The notes beneath the pieces are model-generated. The model saw only the letters and a list, made by a program, of their open reading frames with translations, did not search any database and was not told where the DNA came from. Below, one piece after another: positions 1 to 10,896 of a DNA stretch of 64,000 nt. Each line of letters begins with the position of its first letter. Positions within the stretch are counted from its first letter, which is position 1. The translations under genes and the position numbers were made by a program. This DNA comes from Apoderus coryli (lineage: Eukaryota; Arthropoda; Insecta; Coleoptera; Attelabidae): contig OU452204.1 of assembly GCA_911728435.2 (NCBI GenBank), positions 17,546,001 to 17,610,000 on the forward strand. The letters are read 5' to 3'.

Positions 1-960
1 ACACCCTGTATACTTGAATAATACTGCACAAATTATTTTGCATCACATCACCGGATTGGACAGTTTACATCGGCGATCCCATTTTTAATAAATTAATTTT
101 TATTTCAAATTGCAAATATTGATATTCAAGTATCGTACCTAAACACTACTAACATAATTCGTTGAAGTTTCAAGCTGCCGTTAGGGCAACATCTGAATGT
201 TATGAAACGACGTCTATCCAATCTATAGAACGTCGCCGTCGCGACATTCCAGTTTATTTAACTTCGGAATTAGCTGTTATCATGTATACAAGGATTTTGA
301 TTTTACCAATTCGTATACATTTTACTGCTCTTTAGAGATAAAAGAATCGGGGAAAATTTCTATATTTAACGGCATTTCTAGGACGACCTACTTTCGAAGT
401 TTTCAATGGATGCTAACCCGAAGAAACAATTTAAACAAATATTACAATTTTGCAATCTATATGGTTTTGTGATAAACAATGATGATTGTAAAACAAAACA
501 ACTCATAAAAAAGTTATTTCAATGGAGTTTTATCAGTTTTACGTGGAATATCCTCGATAGACTTCGTTAAATTTTTATTACTTATCAAACTAGAACCAAT
601 ATTTGAACTACTATTATTCATAAAAATAACTCACGTGATTCATAAAATATTTACCAACACTCAAACAATACCAAGGCGCAAAATAATTTTGAATGGTGTC
701 TAGGATTCTCTACTACGACTGTAATAAATAGTTTGCAACTTGATTTAGGTTTATTCCCAGTAAACACACATACGTTTTTTAAACGTAAAAGCAACGTGTC
801 ATTGGTTGATTAAACGTGTAAAATAACCGTTTTATTTTGGTACAAAATAACACCGTTTTAATTCAACGTTTTTAATACGAACATTTCTGGCCAAAATCTA
901 ACTTAAGAAAACTTTTAGGTTAATATGAAGTTATTTTGTTAAATGTTAAATTTATTAAAA
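1..960. other. AT-rich sequence, no gene seen
   Basis: No open frame here has a recognisable domain. The first bases resemble the ACCCTGTA end that many mariner-like and MITE elements carry, but the partner would lie outside the window. From about 770 to 890 there are several copies of a short AACGTTTT-type word, and the same word recurs at 1580-1760 beyond the inverted repeat described next. Confidence 0.6.
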
Positions 961-984
961 TGATTTCATGTTCGTAAATATAAT

Positions 985-1559
985 AAATGAAAATAATTTC
1001 GTGGCAAAGCGGACTAAAATGTTGGTTTTACCTACACAAGGAATTTGCTCAATTAAACAAAATTCCTGTCATTATTTGGCATTAGACATCGACGGCAGAA
1101 CGCTTGGAGACCACCGTCCGAGCATTGCTGAAACCCAAATATTTGGGAGATGCTGGCAGAAGGATAAAATGGTCTCCTGCTAGCGTTTTGTGTTCATACT
1201 ACTTTTATTTATATTTATTTCTATTTATACGAATGGTTTTACCTATACATTGAGTTTGTTCGGCCTCTGCATGGTATGGGATATGCATTACTATGTACAT
1301 GTAGATGATACGTATTTACATGTGTCTACTGTTGTGTATCCTATTGTGCTTAAATGCAGGCCGATATTTGTAGATAGGCAACGACTATGGTACTCTGACG
1401 AGCTCATAACAAGAGCGAAACGAATTCGTCAGTATCTGTCGACCCATGCCTCGGTCTGGTTCTATTGAATTAGACTGGGGCCCTGCTAAATTAAACAAAA
1501 TTCCTTGTGTAGGTAAAACCAACATTTTAGTCCGCTTTGCCACGAAATTATTTTCATTT
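985..1559. repeat. Foldback/MITE-like element with 61-bp perfect inverted repeats
   Basis: Positions 985-1045 are the exact reverse complement of 1499-1559, 61 of 61 bases by reading. The arms enclose about 450 bp with no recognisable protein. Open frames inside this interval run through the arms and encode nothing I recognise. A 15-base word next to the right arm (1490-1504) also occurs just inside the left arm (1052-1066), so the left end looks nested or partly duplicated. Inverted arms around a short non-coding core are typical of MITEs or foldback elements. I could not identify a target-site duplication, so the true ends may lie further out, and AACGTTTT-rich sequence flanks both sides. 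Confidence 0.7.
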
Positions 1560-2410
1560 GTTAAATTTATTATATCACAATACGTTTTTTTAATACACTT
1601 TCTAACATACTGTCTAACAATATTCAGCTATTCACACGTTTTTTTAACGTTTTAATAGTATATTAATAGGTCTAATAAAATTAACGTTTTTTATACGTTA
1701 AAACCAACGTATAGTAAATTAATCTTGAGTAATAGAAATAAAAAACGTCTTATTGTCGTATTTTCCTAACGAAAATATAACAGTCACTATCTTTATGTTA
1801 AAATAACGTACTAAGAAACAAAAAATTTTCATTTTTTCAATAATTATTATTAACTAACCGCAAAATAATTATGTTTCGCTAACACATCACTATGTTAATA
1901 ATAATTAATTAAGCAACAATAGACCCTCGTATGGCTGCATTTTGAACCTAACTAATAATAATTAATTCCGAATGAAATTTGTCAATATGAATACATACAT
2001 ATTTGGAATATTATATTCAATCATATTATTATGTAACACAAATTATGAATTTTATAGTATGATGGCTATAAATAAAATTTCAGTTGAAATTTTGGCAAAA
2101 CTAGTGGTTTATACAAACTTATATTCCATTACATTTCATAATAATTTATATTTGAATTATGTTTCAACGGTATTATACATTTAGTTTATAGTATTTTGGC
2201 AAGATCTTTTGTATACTATTATTATAAGCAATCTATATTTTTTGGTCTGATGTATTATTGACTTTAGATTGAAAATACACAATTTATTTTTTAAAATGGG
2301 AACATTTACACAACAACAAACCACGTTGTTCTTTCTCTGGCGTGGAAATTTCTACAGTTCTATGAAGATATGACTAGAAAAATAACAGATAATCCAAATT
2401 TGGATTTGCT

Positions 2411-2572
2411 TTGACAAAATTGAATGAATTGGGCTTCGAATTGCTTACGTATTCTCAAGATTTAGCCCCCAGTGACTTTTTCCTGTTCTCAGATCTCAAG
2501 AGAATGCTTGCTGGAAAGAAATTTAAGTCCAATGATGAAGTAATCGCTGAAACTGAGGCCTCTTCACTCCAC
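2411..2572 (+). pseudogene. Mariner transposase C-terminal fragment
   Basis: The frame reads a mariner-like C-terminal catalytic region. It has the sequence TYSQDLAPSDFFLF, matching the family motif PYSPDLAPSD(Y/F) that carries the last catalytic aspartate, followed by LAGKKFKSNDEVIAETEA, which is typical of mariner. The family enzyme cuts and pastes its own DNA at TA sites in the nucleus. Only about 55 of roughly 345 residues remain. Similarity ends abruptly after the AETEA stretch, and upstream sequence to about 2300 is too decayed to read. No inverted repeats could be matched to it. This is a dead copy. Confidence 0.75.
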
Positions 2573-2734
2573 CTTGATCTACTGATTGTAATTTACTCTT
2601 CATCTTATGCTCTGGGGTTAACGATGGAACTCTGTCCAGCAGTATGTTAAAGAATGGGTGAGCTGACTCTGGGTCTTCTATTATCTCAGGGACAGTCATT
2701 AACTTTATATTATGTGCTATGTGCTATGAAAACA

Positions 2735-3925
2735 ATACGTGAGCATTGGCAGTGTGGTCAGCGGGGTCGCAACGAATGTTATTGGAGTTCCACATGGTTC
2801 TGTTTTGGGCCCATTGCTTTATTCATTATATGTTCTATCTTTAAAAAATGCTGGTCTCAGTGCCAGATATTTCACCTTTGCTGACGACACTGTCCTGTTG
2901 TATAGCCATGCTAATTTAGATTATCTTGAACAACTAGTAAATGGGGATCTTGTCAGGTATTACAGTTGGTTATTGCAAAATAAGTTAAAGATAAACTTAA
3001 CCAAAACTAAGTATATATTATACAAACAAAAAAATCGAACTATAAGCGAACCTCTCATACAAATAAAGAATAGTATTATTGAAAGAGTAGAGAAAATCAA
3101 ATATCTAGGGTTGATTATAGATGAGAACCTTAACTGGAAAGAACACGTTAGTTATATAAGCGATAAATTGTTGCCTATGATGTCGGGAATGTATCGATAT
3201 AGAAGTTATTTAACTCTTAAAAGTAAAAGGGATATCTACAACGCATACTTTTTAAGTCGCATAAGATAGCTAATTCCAGTGTAGGGCACCTGTGGTGTTG
3301 CAGAATTTAATAAGATTCAGGATTTACAAAACAAACTTTTAAAAATCATGTTTGGATAGTAGATAGTAGGTTTACGCACACGGTTGATCTGCACAAGGGT
3401 GTCTTTAATTTGAAACCAATAAAAAATTTACAGTGTAAGTATATGTATGATGTCATTAGAAAAAACCAGAAATGTAACACTCCTTTTATATTTTCTAACG
3501 AACTACATCATCATTTCACAAGAACCTCTCATAATATTCATCAGGCTAATATAAGAACAAATAAGGGTTTGCATAATCCAATTTACGAGGCGGCACGGGC
3601 GTTCAATTCATTGCCAGAATTATTAAGGCAAGCTCCTAGTAAAGCTAAATTTAAAGAAACATATGTTGAGATGCACCTTGAGCTGAGTTCACCTTAGAGT
3701 CTAGAACCATGCATTGTGTTGTATCTGTCTATATTTTGTCCCAACTTTCGGTTTGTTTTTCTTTTTGTTTTTCTATTGTAAGGATTAAATTACATTATTG
3801 TTTTTCTTATGAAATTCGTAGCGTATGGTATTATTAGTATCCTTGGTACCAGTGTTTTTAGCACTGTTTAGAGGACTCAAAATGTATTGTAGTAATTTTG
3901 TTAGAAAGAATAAATGATTTGTTTT
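2735..3925 (+). mobile_element. 5'-truncated non-LTR retrotransposon (Jockey/CR1-like)
   Basis: The element begins inside the reverse transcriptase, just before motif B, and runs through the thumb and C-terminal domain to a 3' untranslated region with an AATAAA-type signal near 3910. 5' truncation is the usual result of incomplete target-primed reverse transcription. It lies directly before a tRNA-like repeat at 3955. The clade cannot be fixed from the part that remains. Confidence 0.75.
2739..3697 (+). pseudogene. Reverse transcriptase C-terminal half, frameshifted
   Basis: A first block (2739-3269) carries motif B as GVPHGSVLGPLLYSLYV and motif C as FADD, followed by the thumb motif KYLGLIIDENLNWKEHV. 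A stop near 3267 and a frameshift break the frame. It resumes at 3410-3697 with the usual C-terminal tail, including the stretch YEAARAFNSLPELLR. The fingers, motif A and the endonuclease are missing, so the copy cannot be active. Family knowledge places this enzyme in a ribonucleoprotein that primes from nicked chromosomal DNA. Confidence 0.8.
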
Positions 3926-3954
3926 CAAAATGTGATTGAAGGAGATTTCCACTA

Positions 3955-4140
3955 TGTGCCATAGTATTAATTCAATTGGTAGAACACCTGACCGGCAATC
4001 GGGAGATGTTGGGTTCGAATACCACTTGTGACACAGTTTGTATATTTATACGAGAGTTTTTCGACACCAGAAGAAGCGGTTGAAGTGATTTTCGATGATT
4101 AATATTTGTTTTTGTTCTCTAATCCCGAAATATAAAAAGC
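3955..4140 (+). repeat. tRNA-derived SINE-like segment
   Basis: Positions about 3966-4035 resemble a tRNA. There is a D-arm like AATTGGTAGA, an anticodon arm with a five-pair stem around CCGGCAA (anticodon position GGC), and a T-arm GGGTTCGAAT. The uridine expected before the anticodon is C and box A is degraded, so this is unlikely to be a working tRNA-Ala gene. A non-tRNA tail follows to about 4140. The box B match suggests origin from an RNA polymerase III transcript. It could also be an isolated tRNA pseudogene. Confidence 0.55.
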
Positions 4141-5285
4141 AACCCTCGTACTACACAGTGCCAACAACTTATGTTGGATAGATTTCTTTCAATATACTAT
4201 AAAAAAAGTCCCAACAAATTATTCTCTTTATGCAGCCAGAAATTTTTCACCAAGCCAAAATGTCCCAGACTATCATTGAATATACCTAATTTAAAACTTT
4301 TTTACAACTTATCAAGCATCAAGACTTTTGTGTAATGTAAAAAAATAAAAGAAAAGTAAAAAAACTCTTTTAAAAAGTCTCACGAAATGGTCTTGCCAAT
4401 AAAAAAAAACTTTACGACCATGGTTAACCAAGTTTGAATTTTATATTGAACTAAACCACATCTAAATTGAAACTCATTTCCAATTTTCTCTTCTCGTTTG
4501 TCCATTTCAAAAAGAATATAACAGAAAGGATATAAACAAAAGAGCCCGTCTATTAAAAATTAGAAGAACGCCCTGATGCGTATTGTTCTCCAAATCCATT
4601 TTGTGGCTATAGAGGTGTGAAAATGGTTGAAATTGATGACTGTCGGCCATAGGGAAAATATTGATCGAATACTATGTGTATGTTATTATGTAGCACTATT
4701 AAGTTTATATGTGGCGAAGCTCAATCATAAAGAGAAGGGAGTCTGGTCGTTTTAGTGGAATATGTATTATGTTGCCGGCCTTGTGATGTAACAATAGTAA
4801 TCTTTCCTTATTGTGCTTGCAACTCGCCGAGGGATACGACAATTTGGATATGTGCATAGTATAGCAGAAGAGACTGTTTTTCTATTTCGCTTTCATAATG
4901 TTCGATATCCTAGAATAGTAGCTACGAATATGATAAATACAGGATGTACAACTCTACTTAAAAGCATGATTTATGGAATCGTTTTGACTTGTATTTGATG
5001 AAAATTCATATACTTATAAAACTTTTTAATGTAGAAAAACAGACGTGTTATATCTGCTCTACATCTGAATCAGCCACTGTATTATGTAAATTTTAATAAA
5101 TTCGGGATTTTTTCAGTAAAATTTTAAGTATGGGAGTTGTGGCGAGGTAACCCGGAGTAACCGGCATAAAGACAGAGGTCAGCGGGCTTTTCAACCTTCA
5201 CAAAGATAAGCACCTTCATCGTTTTTTCTATAACATGGGTATAGCCGCTGATCTTTTCATTTGTAAGATCTATAGGGTTAAAATG
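4141..5285. other. No gene seen
   Basis: AT-rich sequence with only short frames. The 61-codon frame at 4813-4998 shows no domain that I recognise. Sequence from about 5160 may include a decayed upstream part of the retrotransposon relic that follows. Confidence 0.5.
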
Positions 5286-5291
5286 ACAGAG

Positions 5292-5360
5292 GGAGTGCTT
5301 CATACTAACACCTTAGCATACCGCAGTCGCATTATTGGCTTTGAGGACCCTCCGTTTCAC
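5292..5360 (+). pseudogene. Scrap of the RLE-type retrotransposon seen again at 30.7 kb
   Basis: The frame gives VLHTNTLAYRSRIIGFEDP. This matches the frame at 30.7 kb (LAYRSRIMGLEIP), which precedes a zinc knuckle and a restriction-enzyme-like endonuclease. About 40 bases are nearly identical between the two sites. The similarity stops at the start of a mariner fragment, so a mariner insertion or a deletion may have removed the rest. Short, but the match to a second site in the same window supports the call. Confidence 0.55.
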
Positions 5361-5383
5361 TGTGAACATTTGGGTATGTAAAG

Positions 5384-5545
5384 TGGGTGCCGCGTGAGCT
5401 CACAGTCGACCAAACAACAACGAATTGATGCTCCAGAAGAATGTTTGGCGCTGTTAAACGGCAACAAGCGGTCGATAAGGTGATGGCGGCTGTATTTTGG
5501 GATGCGAACGGAATAATATTCATCAACATCAATCACTCAGATTAG
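5384..5545 (+). pseudogene. Mariner transposase fragment, internally deleted
   Basis: Reading across frames gives WVPRELTVDQ, the usual conserved mariner stretch after the helix-turn-helix domains. After a frame change comes VDKVMAAVFWDANGIIFI, which matches the family stretch KVMASVFWDAEGI. The segment that normally lies between them, with the first catalytic aspartate in a GDETW-type motif, is absent, so some 50-60 residues are deleted. A minus-strand frame over the same bases (5332-5532) is a shadow. Confidence 0.7.
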
Positions 5546-5738
5546 ACCCTATTAGTATAAGCATTCTGTCTAACCTTTTCAACAAAATTCATTTACCAAG
5601 CACCGTCTAAAGTTTCAGACTTTTTTGTTACGATATGTAATCAAAATAGTATCCCTTTAAAACATTCTCCAGTTTGGTGTAAATTTCTGGCAAATCTAAA
5701 TGCAATTTTGAAAGATCAACTATCAAAATGCTGTATAG

Positions 5739-7142
5739 ATAGATAGATATATTTATTCACCATCTTATGTTACATAACATGTATAGTACGTCAAAAAAAA
5801 CAAAAATTAATCAATCAAAGTTACAGCAACAAAGAAAGGCTTACAAACAAATTAACTAAAATCTAGAAAAATCTTACAATATCGCTTCTGAAATAGTCCT
5901 CAAAGGTATAAAAAGCTTGAGATATCAAAAATGATTTAATACTTTTGTTAAACTGGACTTCACAAAGGTTCTTTATGCGAGACGTAAGCTTATTATAAAA
6001 TTTAACATAATAATAGTCAGAACCTTTCCTAGTCCTCAATAGGCGGTGAAATTCAGGCAATATGTCATTGCGATTTCGCGTACCATAATTATGCATATCA
6101 GAGTGAAGAGTGAAATGCGAGGCATTGGTTCGAATGTAGCCAAGACAGTTTAAGATGTACAAGGAAGGCAAAGTAAGTAGTCCGTGTTCAACAAAATACT
6201 TTTTACAGCAGTCAGGCCAACCGAGCCCCAACATTGTACGTAAACATCTCCTCTGTAGCTTGAAGATTTTCATTGCATGGGAACTATGTCCCCAGTTCAA
6301 AATACCATACGACATACGGGAAACAAAATAACCATGATATACCGTCAACAGACTGGCGATTGAAACACTCTGCGCAAGCCTTCTGATGAGATATATGACC
6401 CTGGACAGCGAGCACCCAAGTTCTTGAACATGACTCTGCCAGGTTAATTTAGGATCAAGATGAACCCCAAGGAACTTCACGCGAACATCGCTCTGAAGAT
6501 CGATATTCGCAGAACGCAATGTTAAATTCATGCTCTGAGTTTTAGCCTGATTCAAGCTCAGTTCATTTACCAGAAACCAATTGCCTATGTCAGTCTCAAC
6601 AGCATTAACCAACTCCCCTAAAGGGTCGTTTGGTCGATATCTAATCAGACTAGTAGTGTCGTCAGCAAAGAGGATTATATTTGACTCTTCTTGAAATTTG
6701 TATAAATCATTTACGTATATTAAAAACAATAAAGGTCCCAAAACCGACCCCTGGGGCACACCCCGTCCAACCCTTCGTCTCTCCGAGTATCGTCCCCCAT
6801 ACAAAACGTGCTGAAAACGATCGCTGAGATAAGAGCCAACCAAGGCAACACTGTCAACATCAAAGTTATAGTAAGAGAGTTTCTGAAGAAGTATCTCGTG
6901 TGAGACACAGTCAAAAGCCTTAGTGAGGTCATAAAAGGAAGCAAAGGTGTCACAGCCACGCTCCATGCCATCCGAAACATATTCCAAAAGGTTATTAATT
7001 GCAAGAGTAGTAGATCTCTTATTACGAAAGCCATATTGACCTTGCATAAAGAGATTATTTGCTTCAAAATATTCAGTTATTTGATTTTTAATAATAGACT
7101 CAAAGATTTTCGAAAAAATTGGCAAGATCGATATTGGTAGAA
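5739..7142 (-). mobile_element. Non-LTR retrotransposon, copy 1, with TAGA/TATC-type 3' tail
   Basis: Minus-strand element whose 3' end (low coordinate) is a short TAGA/TATC simple-sequence tail. It carries one long reverse transcriptase frame and is cut off at its 5' end inside the fingers domain (readable up to about 7140 as a LPISILPIF stretch). A second, more decayed copy with the same tail lies at 14256-15045 in the same orientation. A microsatellite tail in place of poly(A) is known in several Jockey/CR1/I-like clades. I cannot fix the clade. Confidence 0.8.
5863..7125 (-). CDS. Non-LTR reverse transcriptase, N-terminally truncated (420 codons open)
   Basis: This is the longest open frame in the window. 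Domains in order: fingers with QYGFRNKRST (about 30-39), motif A as FYDLTKAFD (64-72), motif B as GVPQGSVLGPLLF (122-134), motif C as FADD (153-156), then thumb motif KFLGVHLDPKLTW and a C-terminal extension ending FRSDIVRFF. The A and C aspartates are all present. The endonuclease and about the first third of the usual protein are missing; the listed start is just the first methionine in the remaining frame, not a native start. No stop or frameshift interrupts the remaining part, so this insertion is younger than most neighbours. Confidence 0.85.
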   Translation of the reverse strand: MPIFSKIFESIIKNQITEYFEANNLFMQGQYGFRNKRSTTLAINNLLEYVSDGMERGCDTFASFYDLTKAFDCVSHEILLQKLSYYNFDVDSVALVGSYLSDRFQHVLYGGRYSERRRVGRGVPQGSVLGPLLFLIYVNDLYKFQEESNIILFADDTTSLIRYRPNDPLGELVNAVETDIGNWFLVNELSLNQAKTQSMNLTLRSANIDLQSDVRVKFLGVHLDPKLTWQSHVQELGCSLSRVIYLIRRLAQSVSIASLLTVYHGYFVSRMSYGILNWGHSSHAMKIFKLQRRCLRTMLGLGWPDCCKKYFVEHGLLTLPSLYILNCLGYIRTNASHFTLHSDMHNYGTRNRNDILPEFHRLLRTRKGSDYYYVKFYNKLTSRIKNLCEVQFNKSIKSFLISQAFYTFEDYFRSDIVRFF

Positions 7143-8227
7143 ATTTCTACTTAATATTTTTATTAAATTCAGCTGTTCCTAAAATTACGACCCGTTACAA
7201 AAGTTCAACGTAACAACACTGGTTCTTCCACATACACAGTATGTGTGTACAACAAGAGACGTGCTTTGGCATAAAGCAGGGGCACGTCATTGTACGAAAA
7301 TAGCAACGGAAAACTCTATTTTACGCCCTCCCACAACATATTTCCAGTGAACGCGCTGTGGCCCCCAAAATGCGCCATATGGTCGGCTAAAATGCACTGC
7401 TGATTTTAGATTTTAACAGTGTCGTATACAATAACACAACATAATGTTGTGTATATAAGTAGAAAGGGCCACATAAAATTAAACGATAAATGTATATACA
7501 ATAAATAATCCTTAATTAATAATGGTCGCGCGTGGGGATGCTCTTTACCTTAAACTGTGGGACTCGTATCAAGTATTATCCGAGAGTTATCACAGATCAA
7601 AAAAGACAATGCTATGTTATGTTATGTGTGTTATAAAATTCGATCTCTGCTCAAATTAAAAAAAAAAGCGCTTAAGGACTTTTCAGCAGTCATTTTCTCC
7701 AATAATACATATGGTGCAGTGAAATCATTCTGAAAACATTTTAGTCTAATAATTGCACCCATCGACGGTAGTAGGTACTTGTGTACTTTTGATTTGACCC
7801 GGTATAAGTCCACGCAAGAAATATTGAAATTTCTTCAAACAGACATTATATTTTTGTTTCGCTAAATGTTAAAATATACCAACATAATACCAAAACAAAT
7901 GTTCAGAATTTTTTACACAAAAAATTAACAAAGAAAAACCTACTATTTCGTTATCTGTGTTTACTTCTTCAAAATCGGGTCAAAATAAAAAAAATTCTAA
8001 ACAAATCATAGGAATGTTGTGGGATTTTGCCACAATAAACTATTTTATGTAAATATATTACTCGATAAAATGCAAATTGATTTGGATTTAGATATACAGT
8101 GTTTTCTATAACTTCTAACTATCTCTATTGTTTCAAAAAAACATGTGTATACAGTGGTTTCATTTTAAAACTTGTCACCCAGATAACTCGTCATCTGAAG
8201 TAGACACGATTTTCGGCCAAAAAAAAC
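7143..8227. other. No gene recognised
   Basis: AT-rich. The 60-codon minus-strand frame at 7631-7813 has ordinary composition but no motif that I recognise. No terminal repeats could be paired within this stretch. Confidence 0.5.
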
Positions 8228-9690
8228 TTCGACGGAAAACAGTGTTGGTACCAGTCACGAGAAAGAGAAAGGTGGACATTATGAACCCTACTCTCAGCGG
8301 TGAGCAAATTTGCCTTTCGGATAAAGTCAAATACCTGGGAGTAATCCTGGATAAACGACTAATCTGGAATCAGCATATAGAGAAAACCATATCGAAAGCC
8401 ACAGCGGCCATTTGGACGTGTCACAGGCTACTTGGTAGGACTTGGGGGCTAAAGCCAAAGCTCACATACTGGGTGTACCAAACAGTTATCAAACCCATGG
8501 TTACATACGCCTCATTAGTATGGTGGCCAAAAGTTAATATTAAGCATTCAAAAGTTGCAACGGCTTGCATGTTTAGGAATAACAGGGTCAATGCGAACTT
8601 GCCCCACAGCAGCGATGGAAACGTTGCTGCATGCTTTGCCTGCCTTAGTCAAAAAAGAGGCAGCAATTAGCGCTCTGAAACTGGCACAGGTAATGGAAGA
8701 CAAATGGGAATCATGAATCTAATACCTTTGGATTCAGGAAGGAAAGCGTCGGACGCTTTGCCACGCAAACATGTTTTTGAAATCCCATTTAAAGTGGTCA
8801 TTGCAGACCGTCAAAAATGGCTAAATGGGGAACCACGATTCCCAGAAAACACATCCGTCTGGTATACGGACGGTTCAAAAGGAATAGAAGGGAACACAGG
8901 CATGGGAGTATACGGGCCTAATTGCAGGCTCTCTGAATCTCTCTGGAAAAGTCCCACTATATTCCAAGCAGAGATCAACGCTATTAATCGTTGTGCTCAA
9001 GAATGCCTGCAGAGAGGCATCCCGGAAGGGCAGATCAATATTATGTCAGACAGGCAAGCTGCGTTAGAAGCACTGAGGTCTTACACATTCACGTCAAAGC
9101 TAGCATGGGAATGCAAACAGACCCTAAACCAACTGGCAGTTCAGGGGAAAAATATTACTCTGACATGGGTGCCAGGACATGAAGGCATAGAGGGGAACGA
9201 AGCGGCGGACTAACTTGCAAAAGAGAGCTCAAACGCTCCGTTCTGCGGCCCGGAACCCATCTTTGGCGTTCCAAAAAGCCATATGAAGGAAGAACTTCGG
9301 AGATGGGAAAAGGAACAACTTAAGTCCTACTGGAGAAACACTCCAGGCCTAAGATAATCAAAAAGGTTTATCAAACCTCCAGAGGCCAACGCTGGGAAGC
9401 TTATCCAACTGGAGAGAAGCGACCTAAGGCGAATTACAGGCCTTTTTACGGGACACCACCCAGTGAAATACCATGTCAAAAAGATGGGCCTAACCGAGGC
9501 CGACACTTCTCGGTTTTGCGACGACGCAACAGAGACAACAGAACACGTGCTCTGTGAATGCATGGCACTTTTCTGCAAAAGGCTAAAACACCTTGGAGGG
9601 GTGACCCTAACACCCGATGAGGCAAGGAATTTAGCCCCCAGAGAAATCATCAACTTTATGAAAAGTGTGGGACAGCTGAGCAATTCATAG
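8228..9690 (+). pseudogene. Reverse transcriptase thumb plus RNase H relic
   Basis: The thumb reads KYLGVILDKRLIWNQHIEK. The frame shifts near 8550 (continuing as LACLGITGSMRTCPTAAMET) and again near 8715. RNase H follows with YTDGSK (first D), AEINAI (E), SDRQAA (D) and GNEAAD (last D), so all four catalytic acids are present. A TAA stop directly after NEAAD and another near 9355 interrupt the frame. The tail carries a CX2C-H-C-type knuckle around FCDDATETTEHVLCEC. RNase H would remove RNA from the RNA-DNA hybrid during element synthesis. Two frameshifts and two stops make it dead. Confidence 0.8.
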
Positions 9691-9790
9691 ATTAGAGTCA
9701 TTCACAAAAGATCTTCTGCAGGTCGAAGTGAAGGGAGGCCAAACCGCCTAAACGACTCTGATAAAACAATCTACAACCACCAAAACTTTA
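8228..9790 (+). mobile_element. 5'-truncated non-LTR retrotransposon with RNase H (I/LOA-like)
   Basis: Reverse transcriptase thumb, RNase H and a C-terminal zinc-knuckle region occur in that order, followed by about 100 bp of 3' untranslated sequence. An RNase H domain downstream of reverse transcriptase is characteristic of I, LOA and some R1-related clades. G+C is visibly higher than in flanking DNA. A shorter, more decayed relative of its tail lies at 55.4 kb. Confidence 0.8.
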
Positions 9791-9890
9791 TGATTTTAAA
9801 TTTCATCCCGTCTTGTGACATATTATTTTAAGTAGCGTAAAAAGAAGTAGCGTAAAAAGTAGTTTTGAAGTTCCCCCTTATACACGGTGA

Positions 9891-10154
9891 GATTTCTATA
9901 AAATCTTAATTTCTATCCCTGATTTTGTTAGTAAGCCTGGTGAAATTCCAAAAAAGCATCGAAACATTGCCCAAAATGATTTTGGCGACAAAGACAAAGG
10001 AATGGATATGGGTGGATACTTGAGTTCCGTGGATTTTTCATTAACCCGGAAATTACCAATACTCCAAAAAAAAAATCCTTGGGATCCAGAATGCTCCCAC
10101 TCGACTAGAAGCAAGGACGTTTTGTTACGAGTTTTAGAGGTTTTGTATAGTTAG
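9891..10154 (+). CDS. Unrecognised 87-codon open stretch without ATG start
   Basis: Between an in-frame TGA at 9888 and a TAG at 10152 the plus strand is open. It translates to a protein of soluble, mixed composition, including KPGEIPKKHRNIAQNDFG, KDKGMDMGGYLSSVDFS and NPWDPECSHSTRSKDVLLR. There is no start codon near the beginning; the first ATGs lie about 41 codons in. The residue use looks more protein-like than the antisense frame (9896-10114). I do not recognise the family. It could be an exon, a retrocopy fragment or an unusual transposon protein. Confidence 0.3.
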   Translation, partial: DFYKILISIPDFVSKPGEIPKKHRNIAQNDFGDKDKGMDMGGYLSSVDFSLTRKLPILQKKNPWDPECSHSTRSKDVLLRVLEVLYS

Positions 10155-10335
10155 AATTATCAAGAAGTTTTGAGCCGGTTTTTTATAATGATGCCGGTAC
10201 GTTAACATTTAATTAGGCGAATCATATCTTCCAGAACAATTCTCTTATTACCATTAGTATCTGATCGATATGGCGAATGTGAGTCTACCAGAAAATGGTA
10301 AAACATACAAACAGCAAGAATTACATTACCTATAA

Positions 10336-10411
10336 AATGATAAAAAATCTTTAAACGTATATGTTTATGGAAAAACAACGGACCAAGAACAGAACCTTGA
10401 GGCATAGTCAT
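10336..10411 (-). pseudogene. Scrap of reverse transcriptase motif B
   Basis: The minus strand reads MPQGSVLGPLFF, the motif B signature of non-LTR reverse transcriptases, and then loses similarity. About 25 codons remain. It may be the last trace of an old 5'-truncated or internally deleted insertion. Confidence 0.5.
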
Positions 10412-10896
10412 ATTTATTAAAGCATATCATATTACGAGTATATCTATGCTATTTTCAACAAATACCTTTTTAAATAAAAAGTGGTACACGGGAATTTAGT
10501 TACACAAACTGGAATTTCCACTCCAAAGACATTATTTTTATCAAAAATACCAAGAATATTTACCGATTAAAAGATTAATAAAATTTGCATTTTCAATAAA
10601 ACTGTTCCGATAAATTGCTGACATCCTTTAAATACTATAAGAATTAAAATGAAACCTTTCTAAATATAGAGTTCAAATCCAAATACAAATATTACCTAAT
10701 GTAATAGTCAGAGATAACAAGTGTATAAATATAATGATAAAAATAATCTCTAAATATCCAGATAAAAGGTGCAATATTAATTAATGTCAGACTGAATTCA
10801 ATAAAACAGAGGCACTAGGACCACTGTACCTTCAAGGCAAATTCGTAAGAATGTCCGGGGAGGTAAACTGATTTGGTGGACGAAGAAGAAACAGCA

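Noticed and set aside
3955..4035. Functional tRNA-Ala gene
   Set aside because: Box A and the base before the anticodon are degraded and a SINE-like tail follows. I treat it as tRNA-derived repeat.
4813..4998. 61-codon frame as a small gene
   Set aside because: No motif, no neighbouring signals, and length expected by chance in 64 kb.
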